DNA from: Serpula lacrymans var. lacrymans S7.9
Lineage: Eukaryota; Basidiomycota; Agaricomycetes; Boletales; Serpulaceae
Assembly: GCF_000218685.1 (NCBI RefSeq)
Contig: NW_006763302.1
Coordinates: 347,180-411,179 of the forward strand
DNA: 64,000 bases
Reading direction: 5' to 3'
Shown one piece after another: positions 44,797-57,670 of the stretch (positions within the stretch are counted from its first letter, which is position 1; each line of letters starts with the position of its first letter). Position numbers and translations under genes: made by a program. Below the pieces are notes generated by a model. That model worked only from the letters and a program-made list of their open reading frames with translations. It was not told the origin of the DNA and did no database searches.

Positions 44797-45203
44797 GAAT
44801 TCAACCGGTACGCAAGCAGGAAATTCCCGACGCTAGGTTAGCCAGGTAAGGACCGGTATACCACCCCCCCTCCCCGTGGGAACGTCCTAATATGGTAATA
44901 TATACTCACAGGTCCGCTCAAATTGCAGGTTGTTGCTTGCGCTGTGTAAATTACATAATCAATTAACACTTACAGCTAGTCACAGCTCAGAACACTGAAG
45001 GGACTGGTGGCACATATCAACAGGCTACTGCTATTGGTAATTGTATGGCTTTGAATTCTCAAAATGATGTATGGTCAACCTCCAACTCACATTTTTACCC
45101 ATCCAGGTTAGTTAGTTAAGGCCCATGTTAGCCAGATAAGACCCTCAAAGGACCCCCTCCAGCCTGACGTCTCGGAATTCGCCGGTGCGTACCCCTTGAA
45201 TTC
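44797..45203. repeat. Imperfect inverted-repeat element of about 400 bases
   Basis: GAATTCAACCGGTACGCA at the left and, reverse-complemented, GAATTCAAGGGGTACGCA at the right form imperfect arms of about 35-40 bases that also share GACG followed by AGG further in. The interior contains a direct pair GTTAGCCAGGTAAG (about 44838) and GTTAGCCAGATAAG (about 45129). There is no coding potential. It is probably a decayed small transposon; the superfamily is unknown. Confidence 0.45.
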
Positions 45204-45863
45204 AACGCGAAGTCCGCAGAAAGCCGGGAGAGGCGAAACGTGACGGAAGAGATGATACGGTACGATACTAAAAAATAATGACACTCGTCATCGAATAGTC
45301 CGAATACAATTATATATACGACCGTCTAGTGACTAGGTCACAACAATACTAATATAAGACAAGATATCAAAAGTGTCGATAGGGTGGGCAACAACGCTAA
45401 CGAGGAGATAGACAAGGTATGATGAGAAGTGAGTGAATCAATAAGAACGTGGGTGATGATGTACTGCAGTATGTCGGGAGATATGCCTAGAGGATAATCA
45501 CGACGAAGAGATAAAGTTCGAAAGTTGCCGAGGAGGTAATAGCGGTAGTGGACTTTTATAGAGATGCCAATGGTAGGAAATATAGAGATATGGCGAGAAC
45601 AGGACAGAGGCGGATAAATAGGCTACAATGCAAGCGACAAACAGGCTTGCTGACCTAAGAACACCCATGAAGAGAAGGTGAGAATGCCAGCGGATTTAAA
45701 TGCAAAAATGCGTTCAATAGTCGACAAATGCGATGAACACATATCGAGCGTCCGCTTCATCACTGTTGACTTCTGGAGGTTTGGATCACTTAGACCTTTC
45801 TGCTGCCATCTTATTCCTCTCCCTTGTATATCCAACCCCGCCACTCATTCTCCAATGTCGACT
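45204..45863. other. Intergenic 3' of the proline-rich protein gene
   Basis: About 660 bases without a convincing gene. Overlapping frames in both directions near 45620-45860 are short and unrecognised. Confidence 0.45.
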
Positions 45864-47108
45864 CTACCCATGCACTCTCGTCGTCCTTGATAACGACGGA
45901 GGTATTCCTTGCTCTCGTTCAGACTCCCGTTCTTGTTGCTCGCGCTCAAAGGCGAAATATGGCGTGAAGTCACGCTTGCAGGTAGTGGATGATATCGAAC
46001 ATGGCTTTTGTGATTGGTGTGACTGATTGACACTAGACTTGGGTGTGGAAGGATTTATCTGAACATCATCACTAGGCAGCAACGCAGACTCCTCCCTCGT
46101 AATCGTAGCTACTGGAACCGGTGGCTCCGCAAGAGGAAGAAATGGCGCACGCTGCAATCCTGACTTGACGCCGACGGGTGGACGCTCATAAAGAGACAGA
46201 GGCGATGGAGCTGGGAGGTTCGGAGATGGGACAGCGGGTAACTTATGGGTACCTTTCATGCGACTATAGGGATTTTGAGGGATCATGTGACGCGCAAAGG
46301 GATTATGAGAGTATGGATTATACGTCGCGCGGGGAGGAATATCAAAATAGTCAAAAGAACTCGAATCGACATCGGCATCGATATCGAGATTGAGTGCGAT
46401 GTCATCAGGTGACGGTGAAGGCGAATGTGAAGGAAGAGACGGGGGCGGACTATCAAGGGAGGCGTTGGTCAGCGAAGGGGTGGAGGTATCACAGTCGGAA
46501 TCATCCAAGTGATCCCCAGTAGAGTCTGTGTTCGATGTGGTTGTAGTGTCCAGAAGAGGCAAGAATGGGAAGGACGGTCTAAAAGGTGGTCGGGCAAAAC
46601 GGGATTGCGAAGGAGGTGGGGGCGGGGCGGCTCGAGGAGGGGCGGGAGATGTAGGAAGAAGTGGCAAAAGACCAATGGGCACTTTAGCAAGGTATTGACT
46701 GTGAGGACGATTTGAAAACGGATCTGGCAGCTGGTTTGCTTTTGGAAGTGAGCGCTGTATCTCCTTCAGCTCGAGGATATCCCTGTGTACCCCATGAGGC
46801 TCAGCTTAGTTCGGTTAAGCAGTAGCAACACAAACGACTAACTGGTAAGACAACCGCTGAGCGACCTCTGCAGGAGTCCTGTCCCACTCGTCTGCAGTAT
46901 ATACCTCCTCAGTGCCTTCGTCGCTGAAAACGACGGTCTTCTTCCCACCCTGAGTGGGACTTGCACTTCGAGGCGGCGTCGGCGTCTTGAGACAGCTCTT
47001 TATGCGAGAAGGCTTCGGTCTGCTTTCCATTGAGAGAGCTGTTGTACTGAGAGTTTCCAGATCGAAGATGTTATCGATAGGGCTCATTGTCGGTGTCGTC
47101 GCTGCCAT
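45864..47108 (-). CDS. Proline/serine-rich protein with possible PP1-docking motif
   Basis: Two exons: 47108 to about 46852 and about 46788 to 45864, joined in frame across a GT-AG intron of about 60 bases (AQRLSYQ then DILELKEIQRSL). The N-terminal 90 residues contain SRIKSCLKTPTPP followed by KKTVVFSDE. KTVVF fits the RVxF consensus for protein phosphatase 1 docking, and the paired SCLKTP...VxF arrangement recurs in PP1-binding proteins. The second exon is low-complexity: polyproline (PAPPRAAPPPPP), acidic and Ser-rich stretches, and NPYSHNPFARHMIPQNPYSR. The family is not recognised; PP1 binding is only inferred. It is probably intrinsically disordered over most of its length. Confidence 0.7.
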
Positions 47109-50100
47109 CTGGCTGTGGTGGTCGTGTGAGTGGTCGTGTGCAAATTTGCACGCTGGCTAAAGCCACAAAAATAGAGCCCAGGTGGATGTTTTTGGTCGGT
47201 ACCGTTGTGCCAGAGCTGTAAATACCTTTTCAGAATGTAATTTTGGTGGGACTAGAAGTCTGCAGTTACGTCCAAGAGGCCTTTCAGAGGCGGCATTGGA
47301 CTTGCCATCGGACGATCCCGTTCTTGTTCGTTCCGTCTGTCTCCGTCATGCGAGTATCCACACAGTTCCGCCACAAGCATCCTGTCTTCAGCTTAGCATG
47401 CTTTCCTTGCGAACTGCTGAACTGTTTGTTCTTGGTCTTGTCCTTGGTATTAGTCTTGGAAGTGTCCAGCTGATCAAACCCAATTCTATACATGAGAGGG
47501 ATTTACGGCGCGGCGCACATACTGACGGCATTGCAAACCCAGGCCTGTCAAACGTGAAGCTCTTCGACTTGTTACAGGAAGGACAACGCCAAACTTGCAC
47601 TTTTTAGTGCTCATCAAACGTGTCTCTAAATGTGAATAATTTGCAATTTCCGAGCGTTAAAGCATTAACCCCTTCTGCGCGACTTGAAATAAGCGGCCGA
47701 GGCTGCATGATGATATGGTTAAATCACGACATTGCCATACGTGATAACGAGGCTCAAAAAGCACTTGGTACTGCTGGATCATTGAAGATGAAGTGTATGT
47801 TCAAATATCTAATATGCCTGTACTCAATACGCATGTTGGACAGCTTGATTTGTGGTCTCAGGTTGTCCTGATTACGATGGACAGTTACCTTACCGATGGT
47901 ACCAGTATCACCTTGTACACGAAGTTGGCCGCCTTCAACCCTGCACCTGATCAGTAATAAAGGCTAAAACTGTTGAATAGTTTGCCTCATCCTCGAAATA
48001 GAATTCCCACTCTCGTGCTACTGGACTCCTCTACATTCTCCCAGGTATGTTTTCGGATATTTCAATACCTCCTTTGACCAGAACTCACATTATTTATCTA
48101 AGTATGCTGCTTCGAACTTATGGAGTCAATATCCTCTATATAACACATACTCCGACAGGATATACTCAACAACGTGCAACTCGAAATAGTGCCTTTTAAA
48201 TGATTTGCCTCATTTACCTCGTATTCTAGTTCGACAATGGTAACACAACCCCCAACTAGATAATCGGAGGCCAAGGATTAGATAGTCTCGTCAGGGTCAT
48301 ACATGCTATCTCAACAGTGGCTGATTTCGACACCTATAAAGTGCTTAGGTCGGGACGCAACTTGTGCTGAACCTCTATTTTCCACAGGCGCGCGTTGTCT
48401 TCCTGTTATTTGAAGCTTCATGCCACGGCTAGGAAGTCTTGACGTTCCTTTCCTTTCCTCAAGCGGTCCACCCGGGACCATTTGTCCAGTACTTTCGCTT
48501 GTAAGAACTTTACGAGCATACAAACCATTTGGTAGCTAATATCCAAGGTACATATGTCGCATCACAGTCTTGTAATCTTTCAAGCTAGGCACTTTTTTAC
48601 AGATATATTTCTCGCAAGGGGAAGCGCCGGATTTCAGCGCTCAGCTTTCAAGCAGCACCTCCCAATTAATTTTAAAGGGGACACAGATGAATATAGAATG
48701 GTCATCGATCAGTCAAACCTCGTCGATACTTCGAAAGGTCACAGCGGTCGTGCGTGCCAACGCTGCGCAATCGCCGGAAATGCTTATACTTCACCATCCC
48801 CGCATTTGCACAGAAACACACATGTACATCATGTCGATCTTAAGTCGTCGTTGGCCTCACAAAATCAAGCAGGTGAGCATGTCCAGGTTTTCGAGTGCAT
48901 GTATAGAGAACGCTCAATCAGAATTAAAATCTAAGGTGAAGAGGATTTATTTTTCCTTGCATCGGCATTAATCTGAAGGAGTTTTATAGCTCCGTTACCT
49001 CTGCAAATCCGTGTTATCGCAACCCTGTGATCATCCACCTAGTCCAGTCTTTTCGCCTTGTTTATCATCATGCGGTGCTGGACGGATAATACCAACAAGC
49101 GACGTACTCCTTGTTGTTTGGATACGCTGTCAATACAGACACGGAATAAATTTCAGCCATTCAGACTTTGTGGACAATTACCTTGCAAGGCAAAGTGCCT
49201 AAGGTCGTACTTCATTTGATAGGCTTGTGCCAATAGTGCAAGTAAAACGCCAGAGGACTGCTAACAGGATGGCTTCACGCGATATGGCAAAGGAATGAAT
49301 GCAGCCGCTGAGCTTCTTACTCTTGGCTAATATCTATCAGGGTCTAATACTTTTATTTTTCGACTGTCGATTTCACGGCTATAGCACTCAGGGCATTAAA
49401 AGGTCACCCGAAAAGGACGTCGCCGACAATTACTCAAAGTTAACACGACTTGCTTTTGAATAGCATCCAGCTGTGTGGGTCTCAACACATACCCCTAAAC
49501 TATATGTGGCTTATATATGCAGTACCTGCCTTTCTCAGTATAATTGTGCGGCGTCACGGGAAGATGAAATTATCGGCCAATCAGAACAACTTCAATACAG
49601 CTTCACACACTGGTTACTTACCTGTTCAGGGATGATCATGTGATACAGAGCCGTATCGATGTAAGTTAATTGTGCCGCAGAGAGAAGTGCCTAGCTAGTA
49701 ATTACTACGTTTACGGTAAGTGAATTATCTCGGTAATATTCCGCCCTACTTTGACTTCATCACAAGTAGTAGAGCTCATTCATGCAGGCGATAGCAATGT
49801 TCCACCACGTACTTTACATGAGGGCGTGAGAGCGGCATATCAGATAAGATTACCCCTGTATCAGTGAGTCCTGTGAATTTGTTTTATGCTCTACATCGCT
49901 ACAAGTGTCATGACGAGTCAAAATCCCACGGGCTACTTCGTCTATCTGAACGGTTGCAAGTACCTCGTCCTGTGTTTTCTGTTTCCGGTTGCAACACTTA
50001 TCGATGGCACCTGATTATACACAACTTTGGATATATTCTCTGATATATTCCAGAAACTTCCCAACTTCTTCTACATGGCAGGAAAAGAATTTTGTAAGGA

Positions 50101-53100
50101 CGCAGGATGTCCTTGTGATCTATCACATGTAGTATCTTATACACTTTTTGATCGGTCTGCTAAAATCTCCTTGCTTGTCTAGACATTGCAAATTTGAGGG
50201 AAAAGAGCACTTCAATACGAAGCATTGAAGATCGTTATCACAAGCTTTCCAAGGGTATACCCCTCCATTAACGTCACAACTAATGCACACACCAATGTTA
50301 ATGTTCATATAGCTTGGACGTTGGCGGCCACATTGGAGACTCCAAGATTGCGGAAGGCTACCGGACACGATGTCACGCAATTATAATATTATGGCCTAAT
50401 AACCTACCTTACCTAAATCACTGCCTTCAAAAGGTGCTAAGAGGTCCCAGGCCAATCATTCAATCAAGAATGCATTCACATTAACCAATGTTTTCATCCT
50501 GTGAGCTGCTACTACGCATGCTATCGCACATCAATCATCAATGACACTCATTGACTCGGCCAGTGTTGAGTTTATTATATCTGATAAAGATTTCAATATT
50601 ATATGCTGTCTTAAAAACCGACGAGATGATTTCGTGAGTACAGTTTCTTGTACGCTATTGAAGGCCAGATGACGTGAAGTCATCTTCTCTAGCAGGTCAC
50701 CTTCCAGGCTGTCGGTACTCGGCAGTAAATTCTCGAAACCGAGGAACTATTATGCTCTCCGTACCCTCGCACAATCCGCCTATCTCCAGAGAATTCGTGT
50801 CTCGACTGTCTGATTTGTGCAGGAACCAGTCCGTCGTTTTACGTATCAGCTTCCGCCTTGGACAGGATTGCGTGACCTCTCAGGGTGTCGTCCTCGTTGT
50901 TTTCCGTGACATCGTTTTTCAGAAAAATACGCCTGCTGTATGAGTGCCCGCACGTGCGAAATAAAGGCTCAAAATTCCAACGTCCCCGTGTCTTAAAATG
51001 CCTCTTGATTTAGAGACGTATAGTATTATTGAAGCTCCACTGACATACGTAGCCACGAAGAAACAGCTTCTACATCATGGTGCTTTCCCGACGAGCCAAC
51101 GAACCATCATGATCTTACTGGTGTCTGATAAACTCTCCGGTCCTGTGTCGTCTCGTCGGTTCGGAGCCGGCTTGTATGGTCTCCACATGTATGAACTCTA
51201 GTCATTGTTACGGAGTTATCAGGGGAAATGCTTACATAGAACTTAGTGAAGTTAATAACCTACTGCCAATATATCCACAAGGTTTTTATACAACGATCGA
51301 TCAATGGTTTTTTAATTTACATGTCTATCAGTGTCTCGCTACACTTGGATTGTTAGATGTCCCTGGTCAGGACTGAACTGAAATCTCTTGTCCTTTGGTT
51401 GGAGCGAAGGGCTGTTCTCGTGTGCTTTCCGTAACCATTAATCAGATAATCATTGGCGTGAAGGCATAACTCAACAACAGTTATCAGATATGAGGCGCTC
51501 AGTTGCCCCTGCATTATGTCACTGTATCATACCGGATACATTACCATTAAATCGCGTATACTCGTGAGATGGCGGCACTTGAGACGATGGTATGCTTGAC
51601 GGCGGCACGTACCTTGACCGCAGCGTCGGTTCATAGTTGACTGTAGTCTGTTGACAACTGTGTTTGTAACCTAGACTTTTCCTGTAACCTTACCCCAAAC
51701 TGTGATGTACAGCAAAATAGTGAGATCGATGGCAGGCTCTGAAACTTTTCATCATGGGTCAACTAAATTCAACCATCACTATGCACCGTGGTGAGAAAAC
51801 AATCGAACTAGCACGCTGAATGAACTGACGCTCACAGAATTTCTTACTTACAATGGCACTGAACGTGGAATATCAGACACCCTTGGTCGATAACTGCGCC
51901 AACAGGTAAAACATCTGATGTCTTGGCAATATGCAACGGTGAGCGTGAGACCTATGCTGGGTGTGCCAGTATCGGTACCGTAATACGACAAGCTATACCT
52001 AGAATGAGAAGCTGTATCTGCATTCGGACTGTAGAGCCGCTAGTATCGTGAGTACAATACCAAGTGTTGACATCCGTTCGCACAGGGAATGAGGAATGAT
52101 GATTGGCAAGACAGTACAGCTGACCGACATAGTAACACGAGGGTGGACCGAGTATCCGTGTTATTTCACCTAACAACTCGGGAGAAAGTTGCGAATGTAC
52201 CATGACGAAAGACTTCTGTGAACGCTGTTGCGATGGGCATGGGTTTGATGGAGGTATGCGGCAGTGCTTCAGCTTTTTGCTTGGTGGTGTGGAATGTTGC
52301 GAGTGTGGGTAAGCGCTCTCAGGAAGTCATGGATTTATCTGATAAGGACATGAAGTCTGTGATAGAAGTTTTTTGGGTCTTCGCGAACTCTGATATTGAG
52401 TTCTCAGGGAAGAAGACCAAACGGCAGGAGACACGGCAACTTGATGCCTGTTTGCAACCGACATGCTGCCCCCACCATCTGATACCGCTGTTAGCCTTTC
52501 CACGTACAAAATACCTAAACAAGTACCACTCCAGAGGTATCACGGATTTGGTTCTACTCAGTTGGGAGGAACACGAGGAGAGCACCAGTGAGAAAATATT
52601 GAAAGATTTGAGTTCGATGAGGCTGTGTGGTCTGAAAGCAATTAATCTGATAAATACTTCTGCTGCTGGCAGGCACAAAGGGTCGCAGGGTGCCAGGTTA
52701 TGGGTTTGAGAGAGAGGTCATGAAGCTTCTCCATGCCTTCCAGTACCTCTCGAAGTATGTCCAAGTATATCCATCTGCATCGGAAGCTGATTAATCAGCT
52801 TGATAGGAACACGTTGCAGTACCCCGCAAATTCTGCGCTTGACGTGAGAAGACATGCGGCACAGATGAGCTTGAGGTGACGATGGTGTCCAGAAAATGCC
52901 AGGACAAGCTCTGATGAGAACAGCAAACGCCAAGGCTTACCATGTACAGTATTTATCGGAGCTGAGCGCTGAGCCAAGAAGATAGATTCAAGTACTTTCT
53001 TTTTATGCGGAGTAAAAAAGAATTTTCGATATGATATGATGCAGCGCTTTTGCCTTGGATCTGTAGATATGATTTCGATATCTGGTAAAACGCCAAAGCG

Positions 53101-53634
53101 ACAAATGCACGATGGATCGGCCTGAGACTTAAAGGAAACATAGAAACATGAACACATGCACGTGGTCAGGCGTTTCTCCGAAATTTTCAAGCTAATAAGG
53201 CTCCCGGATGGTGTTCATATCAGGGGAACAAGAAACTTGATACGTCAACGTGTGCAATGTAAATACAATGCGTTTTGTTCCTGATGAGCTGTTAGGGCAA
53301 TGCAACAGCAGTATTTTGAGCACACTCACCACATGATTTACATGAAACATGAACCAGAAAACGACCTAGAAATGACCTACATTGGAATACGGATTTTTTC
53401 CCCAGAGAGTTTTACAGATAATGATTACAAGACAGTAACTTGTGTTAAGCTAGCTGAGCGCTGAGCGCTATACACTGGTAGAACCGTCTGCAGGTACAGT
53501 TAAACATTTTGAAGGCTGTGCCAGAGACGCGTTTGTTTACTGCCTTACGTAATCGAAAAGTTGGTTGCCTTGCTGTTGCCTGCAAGTTGTTCAATCCAGC
53601 CAAGGGCTTTGACCAGCGAGCTCATTGTTTTGTA
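47109..53634. other. Gene-poor tract of 6.5 kb
   Basis: No gene here meets my standard. Frames checked: 47182-47607 contains MLSLRTAELFVLGLVLGISLGS, signal-like, from an internal Met at 47398. Frames at 47620-47871, 48554-48934 and 50674-50943 are unremarkable. 52218-52709 is 163 codons of unrecognised sequence. GCTGAGCGCTGAGC occurs twice (about 52966 and 53456). The tract probably contains decayed repeats that only a repeat library would reveal. Confidence 0.45.
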
Positions 53635-56390
53635 ATGCCTGTTAAATATCTCGAAAGTACGTTGCATTTCTCCTTGCCTTCGTTAGGTACGTGTTTGCCT
53701 ACTTTGGAGACTGACAATGTCGTCTTGTAGACTACCTCTCCGAGCGGAAGCACTTGCAAACTCTTCCTCTTTCTGTTTTGTCGGACTCTCGACTGGGAAT
53801 CGATGCCTCTTACTACCTCAAGCTATTGACTGAAAACCCACCGTCCAGGGAGCCCCTGCTTGCAGCAACAGGTGGACTCCCGTTGGCGCTAACACAGCGC
53901 ATCGAATCTGATCTTCGCGCCCTTGAAAAACTGCGAATTAAGCCTGTGTTTGTATTCCCTGGACTTCTCCCCAACAAGCGCTGGAAGCAGTATCAGCATA
54001 TGGAACACAATGAGGCGTGCAGAGACAGGAATCAGGCCTGGGCAAAATACGAGGCCGGTCAGGAAGACGCGGCGACTAAACTTTTCGAGGGAAGGAACGG
54101 ACTGGCGCAATGGGATTTGTGGAGGATGGTACTGAGAATTTTTAGGCATAGGAATGTGGAGTTTATTATTGCTCCTTATGTTGCTTGGGCTCAAGTAAGT
54201 CTCTTCTTGTGCATTCGTTCCTACTCGAACTATTTTTTCCAACCAGTATTCAATGTTTTACTTTCAAACAGCTGATATACTTGCAACGCCACCCTAAATC
54301 ATACATTCATGCTATCTTTGGGCCAACCGATACGTTACTATATCCTGGAGTTGATAAACTGATAACCTCCTTGGACTTATCTGCTGCGGCGCCGTCTTTT
54401 TCCTTCACTTCGAAGCGCACCATTTTAAGCGACCTCGGGGTGAACGAAGACCAATTTTTGGACATCGGCATACTAGTCGGTTTCGATCATTCTTCTCCAT
54501 TCCCGCCTACCACGCACGACCAAGCTCTAAAAGCCACCGTGGATATGGTCAAGTACTACAAATCAGGTCATGCAGCCGTATCCGCATTCGCCGACCATCC
54601 CATGGTCAAGAGCAATCAATATTCCGATCAGTATGCCCGTACACGTTCAATGATCAAGTATTCTCTTATCCTGTCGTCCGAGGGAACTGTGATGCCACTA
54701 CCCCTCGTTATCACCACCCCTCCTACTCACGGTCATCCGAATCACCATCCCCACCATCCGACTGCAGCGGATATACCGTCAGACCTCCACGAAATATTCA
54801 CGCACCGACTTCCCGATGAAATCTATTTCTACCTCTCTCGAGGACTACTCGGGCCGCAGGCGTTGGTTTGGTTGACTAGTGGCCAGATTGTTGAACCTCC
54901 TCCGTTAGACAACGGAGAGACGACTGAATATAAACGCTTTGTGAAGGAAGTGATTACGGATGGCCAGACCGGGCCGCGTGCCACGGCACTAGCGTTGATT
55001 AGCAGCGTCTCTCATGTCTTCTGGAACAATAGGAAAATCATGGGATCTTTCTGGTTTGAGCCTCCCGCGCCTCATAGTCAGAAGGCCGTCCAACACAATT
55101 CGGTACAGACTGTCCAGCTCGCAGAGAGAGTGGCTGGCTGGAACGTTAGTTACGCAATCGTCGAAGAAGAACTTAGGAGACAGAACGTGAGTCGCGTTCC
55201 TTGCTTCCCAAAGCTTTATTTGGCTTATAGCATTTGCTGTAGTCTTCCACAATTGATTTTGCTCTTTGTTTGGGAGCAACTGCAAGTGACAAGTTGGCAC
55301 AGCGTACAAAAGGAAAGTCCGGTCTGCCGTTGGGACACCTGGAGAAGAAGGATGAAGTTGTAGCTAATGTTATCTGGCGATTCCTTGAACTAAGAGGGTA
55401 TGCAGCTTTGGTTGTTTGCAACAGTCTAACATGACCTAAAATGGCTTTATTGCTTGACAGGTTCCTACTGAACTCTCACACCCACTCACCGTTAGCGCGA
55501 GCTATGTACACAGCTATTAAACAAGCTCGACTGAACGACAAGTTCCAGGACCCTCTATATTTGTTCCTGGAGCTAGTTAGGGCAGGTGTTATGCACGGCC
55601 ATCTATGGTCAGGCCGAGCCTTCAGTGGTGGGCCCAGTTTCGGTACCGGTGCGTGCGTTCTCTCACGCGGCTACATCCGATTGATGGCTGACTATCGATA
55701 GATGATGAGAAATCGTGCATGCTGTTGGTCATGAGAGTGCTGAGCATCGTGCCTCTAAATTTCAAGGTGAGCTAGTTATATGTGTGACATCAAAAATAGG
55801 TGTCGTGTCATTTATGATGTGGGTTGTGTTGTTGCCTAGCCACAACCATGGTCTGCGCCACTATCCCGTGAACTGCTAGTGTTCAACTCGTTTGTACGGT
55901 CGCTGACGCGTGCACTGCGGACACTGTTGGAGGTGACGTCTCTGAACATGCTGTTGCGGTCAGACGCGCGCCGAGCTCGGGATGATCTGCTGGATATTAC
56001 GCTGTCACTGCCTTTCCAATCTGAGGTTAACACGGGATTTGGAGTTCTGGCCAAGGTGTACCTCGACGCCCTGACCCATATCAACAATGGAACACGAGTT
56101 CGAGACCCAAATGCGGAGGGGGTTAGGGAGGCGAAAGCGTTGGCTCTCGAAATCTGCGAAGACACGTTCCCGGGGGTAAAGATGCCAAAACAGGAAGTTG
56201 AACGAGGGTTCCGATTCTGGGATATTGTAGGGCACTTCGCGACACTTATAGGATTCACGGTACTGACGAGACGTGTATTGTACAGGCGCTTACGGGCATG
56301 CGGCTACTCCACTCAGAGGGGGCAGTTCTGCGTGAGCTGATTGACCAGTTTGAGGCTGCTGAGGCATGGCTTGCACCGATGCGGCCTTGA
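53635..56390 (+). CDS. MKT1: Mkt1-like post-transcriptional regulator (XPG/FEN-like fold)
   Basis: Homologue of yeast Mkt1, an XPG-nuclease-like protein that acts with Pbp1 in mRNA regulation. Exon 1 encodes MPVKYLE and joins across an intron to NYLSERKHLQTLPLSVLSDSRLGIDASYYLKLL. XPG-like N- and I-type regions follow (KLRIKPVFVFPGLLPNKRW; EFIIAPYVAWAQ joined to LIYLQRHPKSYIHAIFGPTDTLLYPG), then LDIGILVGFDHS. The long C-terminal half is Mkt1-specific (HRLPDEIYFYLSRGLLGPQALVWLTSG, LELVRAGVMHGHLWSGRAFSGG, NTGFGVLAKVYLDALTHI). About eight exons. The last intron joins FRFWDI to ALTGMRLLHSEGA, and the stop is at 56388-56390. Total about 800 residues, near the yeast size. Confidence 0.88.
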
Positions 56391-56810
56391 GAGAGGGGCA
56401 TACTGGTAACAAGTACATTGGGAGTTGGATGAAATAAAAAACAGTTGCTGTGACGGATGATATTGTATTGCAAGGTCAGAGATAAAGACAAGGAGGCAAG
56501 TGGCTGAGATAGGTCTTATGAAAATGGAGCAGTGTGTCAAGTCGGAAGATGCGACGGAGGAGAGAAACGATGGGAAAAGGAACAAGACAAGGAAAATGAA
56601 GAGAAGGCATGGGAAACGATGGGAGGATATGTCCCGATCGGGAAGAGACGACCGGTGTTTTGGGCCACACGTGACGGACGAGATTGGAGATCCGCCACTC
56701 CGACGGTCGGATTGGGTGAGAACGAGATCTGAGATCGGGGTGATCGATTGCATCTCGCTGTTTATCGCCAGATCTCCACTCGTCGACTGTCTCTCAAGCC
56801 TAAGCCCAAA

Positions 56811-56910
56811 NNNNNNNNNNNNNNNNNNNNNNNNNNNNNNNNNNNNNNNNNNNNNNNNNNNNNNNNNNNNNNNNNNNNNNNNNNNNNNNNNNNNNNNNNN
56901 NNNNNNNNNN
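56811..56910. other. Assembly gap (100 N)
   Basis: Exactly 100 undetermined bases, the usual placeholder for a gap of unknown size. It lies directly upstream of the Ser-rich protein gene and probably hides its 5' end or promoter. Confidence 0.98.
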
Positions 56911-56912
56911 TC

Positions 56913-57670
56913 ATGCACCCCTCCTCGTCCCCCTCCTCCTCCATGTACAGCCCCTACGCCCCCTCAAAGCTCTCCCCCGCCCACCTCTACGTCCGCCAAC
57001 CACACGCCATCCAGATCATCCAGCTCGTAGAGGGCCCCCCGCCCCCACCACGCCGCATCTCTTCAGTCGTCTACTCCAGCTCAGCTGGCTCCTCCTCCTC
57101 CTCCTCCTCCTACCCATCCACCTCCGACCCAGACTCGGAACACAGCGAGGACTGCTCCTCCTACTGCTCCTCCTACATGACCCCAGAGCACTCCTCAGAG
57201 GACCGCGAGATCGCCCCCACTTCAGACGACACCTTTGCCATCCGCATGAAACGCGTCTGCGACTGGAGAGAAAACCTCACAAAGGCTATGGGCGCATCCC
57301 CTGGTACGTCTCACGTCTACACCCCAGCCCGTCCCCCTTCTCACATACACCCGCGTTTCTCTCCAGGCCCTTCACCGTCATCATCGCCATTAAAGCGGAA
57401 AACGTATCCCTGTGAGACTGATAACGATAATGTGCGCCCAGTCTTCCATCCTCATAACGTAACTTCGTAACTCATATCTTCTCCCAGCTCTCACAGTCTT
57501 CGAAGCGCTCTCGTTCACGAGACGAACAAAGCCCATCACCAACTCTTTCCGTACATTCTTGTGCGGCATGCGATGCGTCGTTTCCATCACGGCAAAGTTT
57601 GCGCCAACATGGCCGAACCTCCCAAGCCAGCGACGCTTGCCGAATAGCTGTCGAATATGATTTCGAGTGA
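56913..57670 (+). CDS. Ser/Pro-rich protein with C-terminal C2HC-type zinc-finger-like motif; 5' end uncertain
   Basis: The reading frame emerges from the assembly gap; the first Met after it is at 56913, so the true start may lie in the gap. Exon 1 encodes Ser/Pro-rich sequence with a run of Ser from a (TCC)n-like tract near 57085-57115 and the more conserved-looking FAIRMKRVCDWRENLTKAMG. An intron at about 57304-57366 follows, then LKRKTYPCETDNDN. A second intron at 57464-57487 would be very short (about 25 bases), so that join is doubtful. The last exon has SCAACDASFPSRQSLRQHGR with a downstream Cys: C-x2-C-x12-H-x9-C, resembling a C2H2 finger. Stop at 57668-57670. A nuclear role is only a guess. 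Confidence 0.55.

Noticed and set aside
45864..46682. Retroelement gag reading for the proline-rich exon
   Set aside because: The exon splices cleanly to an upstream exon with SCLKTP and VxF motifs, and there is no CCHC knuckle or polymerase nearby.
47182..47607. Plus-strand frame of 141 codons with a hydrophobic run
   Set aside because: The signal-like run starts only at an internal Met (47398) and the remaining sequence is unrecognised. Mentioned only as a possible small secreted protein.
52218..52709. Plus-strand frame of 163 codons
   Set aside because: No domain, no supported promoter or splice structure, and an overlapping antisense frame of similar length. Probably chance.
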